Source: Pseudobutyrivibrio sp.
GTDB taxonomy: Bacteria > Bacillota > Clostridia > Lachnospirales > Lachnospiraceae
NCBI GenBank assembly: GCA_017557715.1
Contig: JAFYYE010000246.1
Location: forward strand, 1 to 5,428
Direction: 5' to 3'
DNA length: 5,428 nt
Below the pieces are notes generated by a model. The model was not told where the DNA came from and made no database searches. It saw only the letters and a program-made list of their open reading frames with translations. Below, in pieces: positions 4,968-5,428 of the stretch. The translations under genes were made by a program, and so were the position numbers. Position 1 is the stretch's first letter. Each line of letters starts with the position of its first letter.

Positions 4968-5428
4968 TATGCATACACCTCCTGAATCTGATCAACAGCA
5001 GCCTTTGTTACAACTACTGTGTTGTACTTAAGGATGTCATATACGTTGATTGTATTTGTAAGAGCTGTCTTAACTGTAGGAATGTTCTTTGCAGACATAA
5101 CTACGTTCTTATCGTTAGAATCAAGAACCACAAGAGCCTTCTCAACGTTAAGGTTTGTAAGTACCTTTGCGAAATCCTTTGTCTTAATAGCATCAAGCTT
5201 GAACTCGTCAACAACGATGAACTTGTTCTCATTAACAACTGAAGTAAGTGCAGACTTAAGAGCTGCTCTCTTCTCCTTCTTGTTAAGCTTGAATGAATAA
5301 TCTCTTGGTGTTGGAGCGAATACTACGCCACCACCTGTCCACTGTGGAGATCTTGTAGAACCCTGTCTTGCATGACCTGTTCCCTTCTGTCTCCAAGGTT
5401 TTCTACCACCACCAGAAACCTCAGAACG
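4967..5428 (-). CDS. rplD: 50S ribosomal protein L4, 5'-truncated by window edge
   Basis: The open frame enters at the window edge and gives 153 residues ending in the typical L4 C-terminus EVYA before a TAA stop. L4 is usually about 205-210 residues, so roughly the first 50 lie outside. The fragment opens with the conserved extended loop (fragment residues 9-38: KPWRQKGTG, then HARQGS, then SPQWTGGG), which reaches into the large subunit and lines the exit-tunnel constriction. The globular 23S rRNA-binding part follows, with PTPRDYSFKLNKKEKRAAL at 40-58. One conserved loop position reads His where Arg is usual (GTGHAR, fragment residue 19, matching E. coli Arg67). In E. coli, L4 is also the autorepressor of the S10 operon; nothing here tests that role in this organism. 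The stop shares one base with the rplW start. Identity is near certain. Confidence 0.97.
   Translation of the reverse strand, partial: RSEVSGGGRKPWRQKGTGHARQGSTRSPQWTGGGVVFAPTPRDYSFKLNKKEKRAALKSALTSVVNENKFIVVDEFKLDAIKTKDFAKVLTNLNVEKALVVLDSNDKNVVMSAKNIPTVKTALTNTINVYDILKYNTVVVTKAAVDQIQEVYA
4976..4983 (-). promoter_or_regulatory. rplW ribosome binding site inside rplD
   Basis: AGGAGGTG, a full 8-base match to the anti-SD consensus, is formed by the codons for Gln-Glu-Val in the L4 C-terminus (QEVYA). It lies 8 nt before the rplW ATG at 4967, which itself overlaps the rplD stop. Confidence 0.88.

Noticed and set aside
4961..5300. Plus-strand open frames opposite rplD
   Set aside because: The minus-strand reading gives a clear L4 over the whole stretch; the plus-strand frames show no family features.
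1..5428. A novel or accessory system hidden in the window
   Set aside because: Every stretch is accounted for by canonical ribosomal protein genes in standard order with short spacers; there is no room or signal for a further system.

Overview
The whole window is one co-directional ribosomal protein gene cluster on the minus strand. It covers the S10 operon from within rplD onward and runs without a break into the start of the spc operon. In transcription order (high to low coordinates) the genes are rplD (L4, 5' end cut off), rplW (L23), rplB (L2), rpsS (S19), rplV (L22), rpsC (S3), rplP (L16), rpmC (L29), rpsQ (S17), rplN (L14), rplX (L24), rplE (L5) and rpsN (S14, zinc-binding short form, 3' end cut off). 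Thirteen genes occupy almost every base, and the order is the canonical bacterial one with no insertion, loss or rearrangement.

The organism is most likely a low-to-moderate GC Firmicute of class Clostridia, probably family Lachnospiraceae (Butyrivibrio, Pseudobutyrivibrio or Roseburia relatives). This is an inference. It rests on strong purine-rich Shine-Dalgarno (SD) sequences before nearly every gene, the short CxxC/CxxC form of S14, the extended L22 N-terminus, the general look of L2, L4, L22 and S3, and a codon bias with lysine mostly AAG, leucine often CTT and arginine often AGA.

Layout: 4967-5428 holds the last 153 codons of rplD; 4668-4967 rplW; 4606-4667 is the longest spacer (62 nt); 3763-4605 rplB; 3470-3751 rpsS; 3058-3447 rplV; 2387-3046 rpsC; 1957-2385 rplP; 1751-1957 rpmC; 1457-1711 rpsQ; 1070-1438 rplN; 746-1057 rplX; 178-723 rplE; 1-167 the first 55 codons of rpsN plus two bases. 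I see no promoter, terminator, RNA gene, mobile element or CRISPR, and no gene-free stretch longer than 62 nt. Promoters and any autoregulatory leader would lie beyond position 5428.

The products are all structural ribosomal proteins. L4, L22, L23, L24 and L29 line or surround the peptide exit tunnel, L2, L16 and L14 sit near the catalytic centre and subunit interface, L5 anchors 5S rRNA, and S3, S19, S14 and S17 belong to the small subunit. The most instructive signals are translational. At four junctions the stop codon is fused to the next gene's SD, at two junctions genes overlap as TAATG with the SD inside the upstream C-terminal codons, and two genes start with non-ATG codons (rplE TTG, rpsQ GTG). 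I found no undescribed biological system here; this is an ordinary core-genome region.
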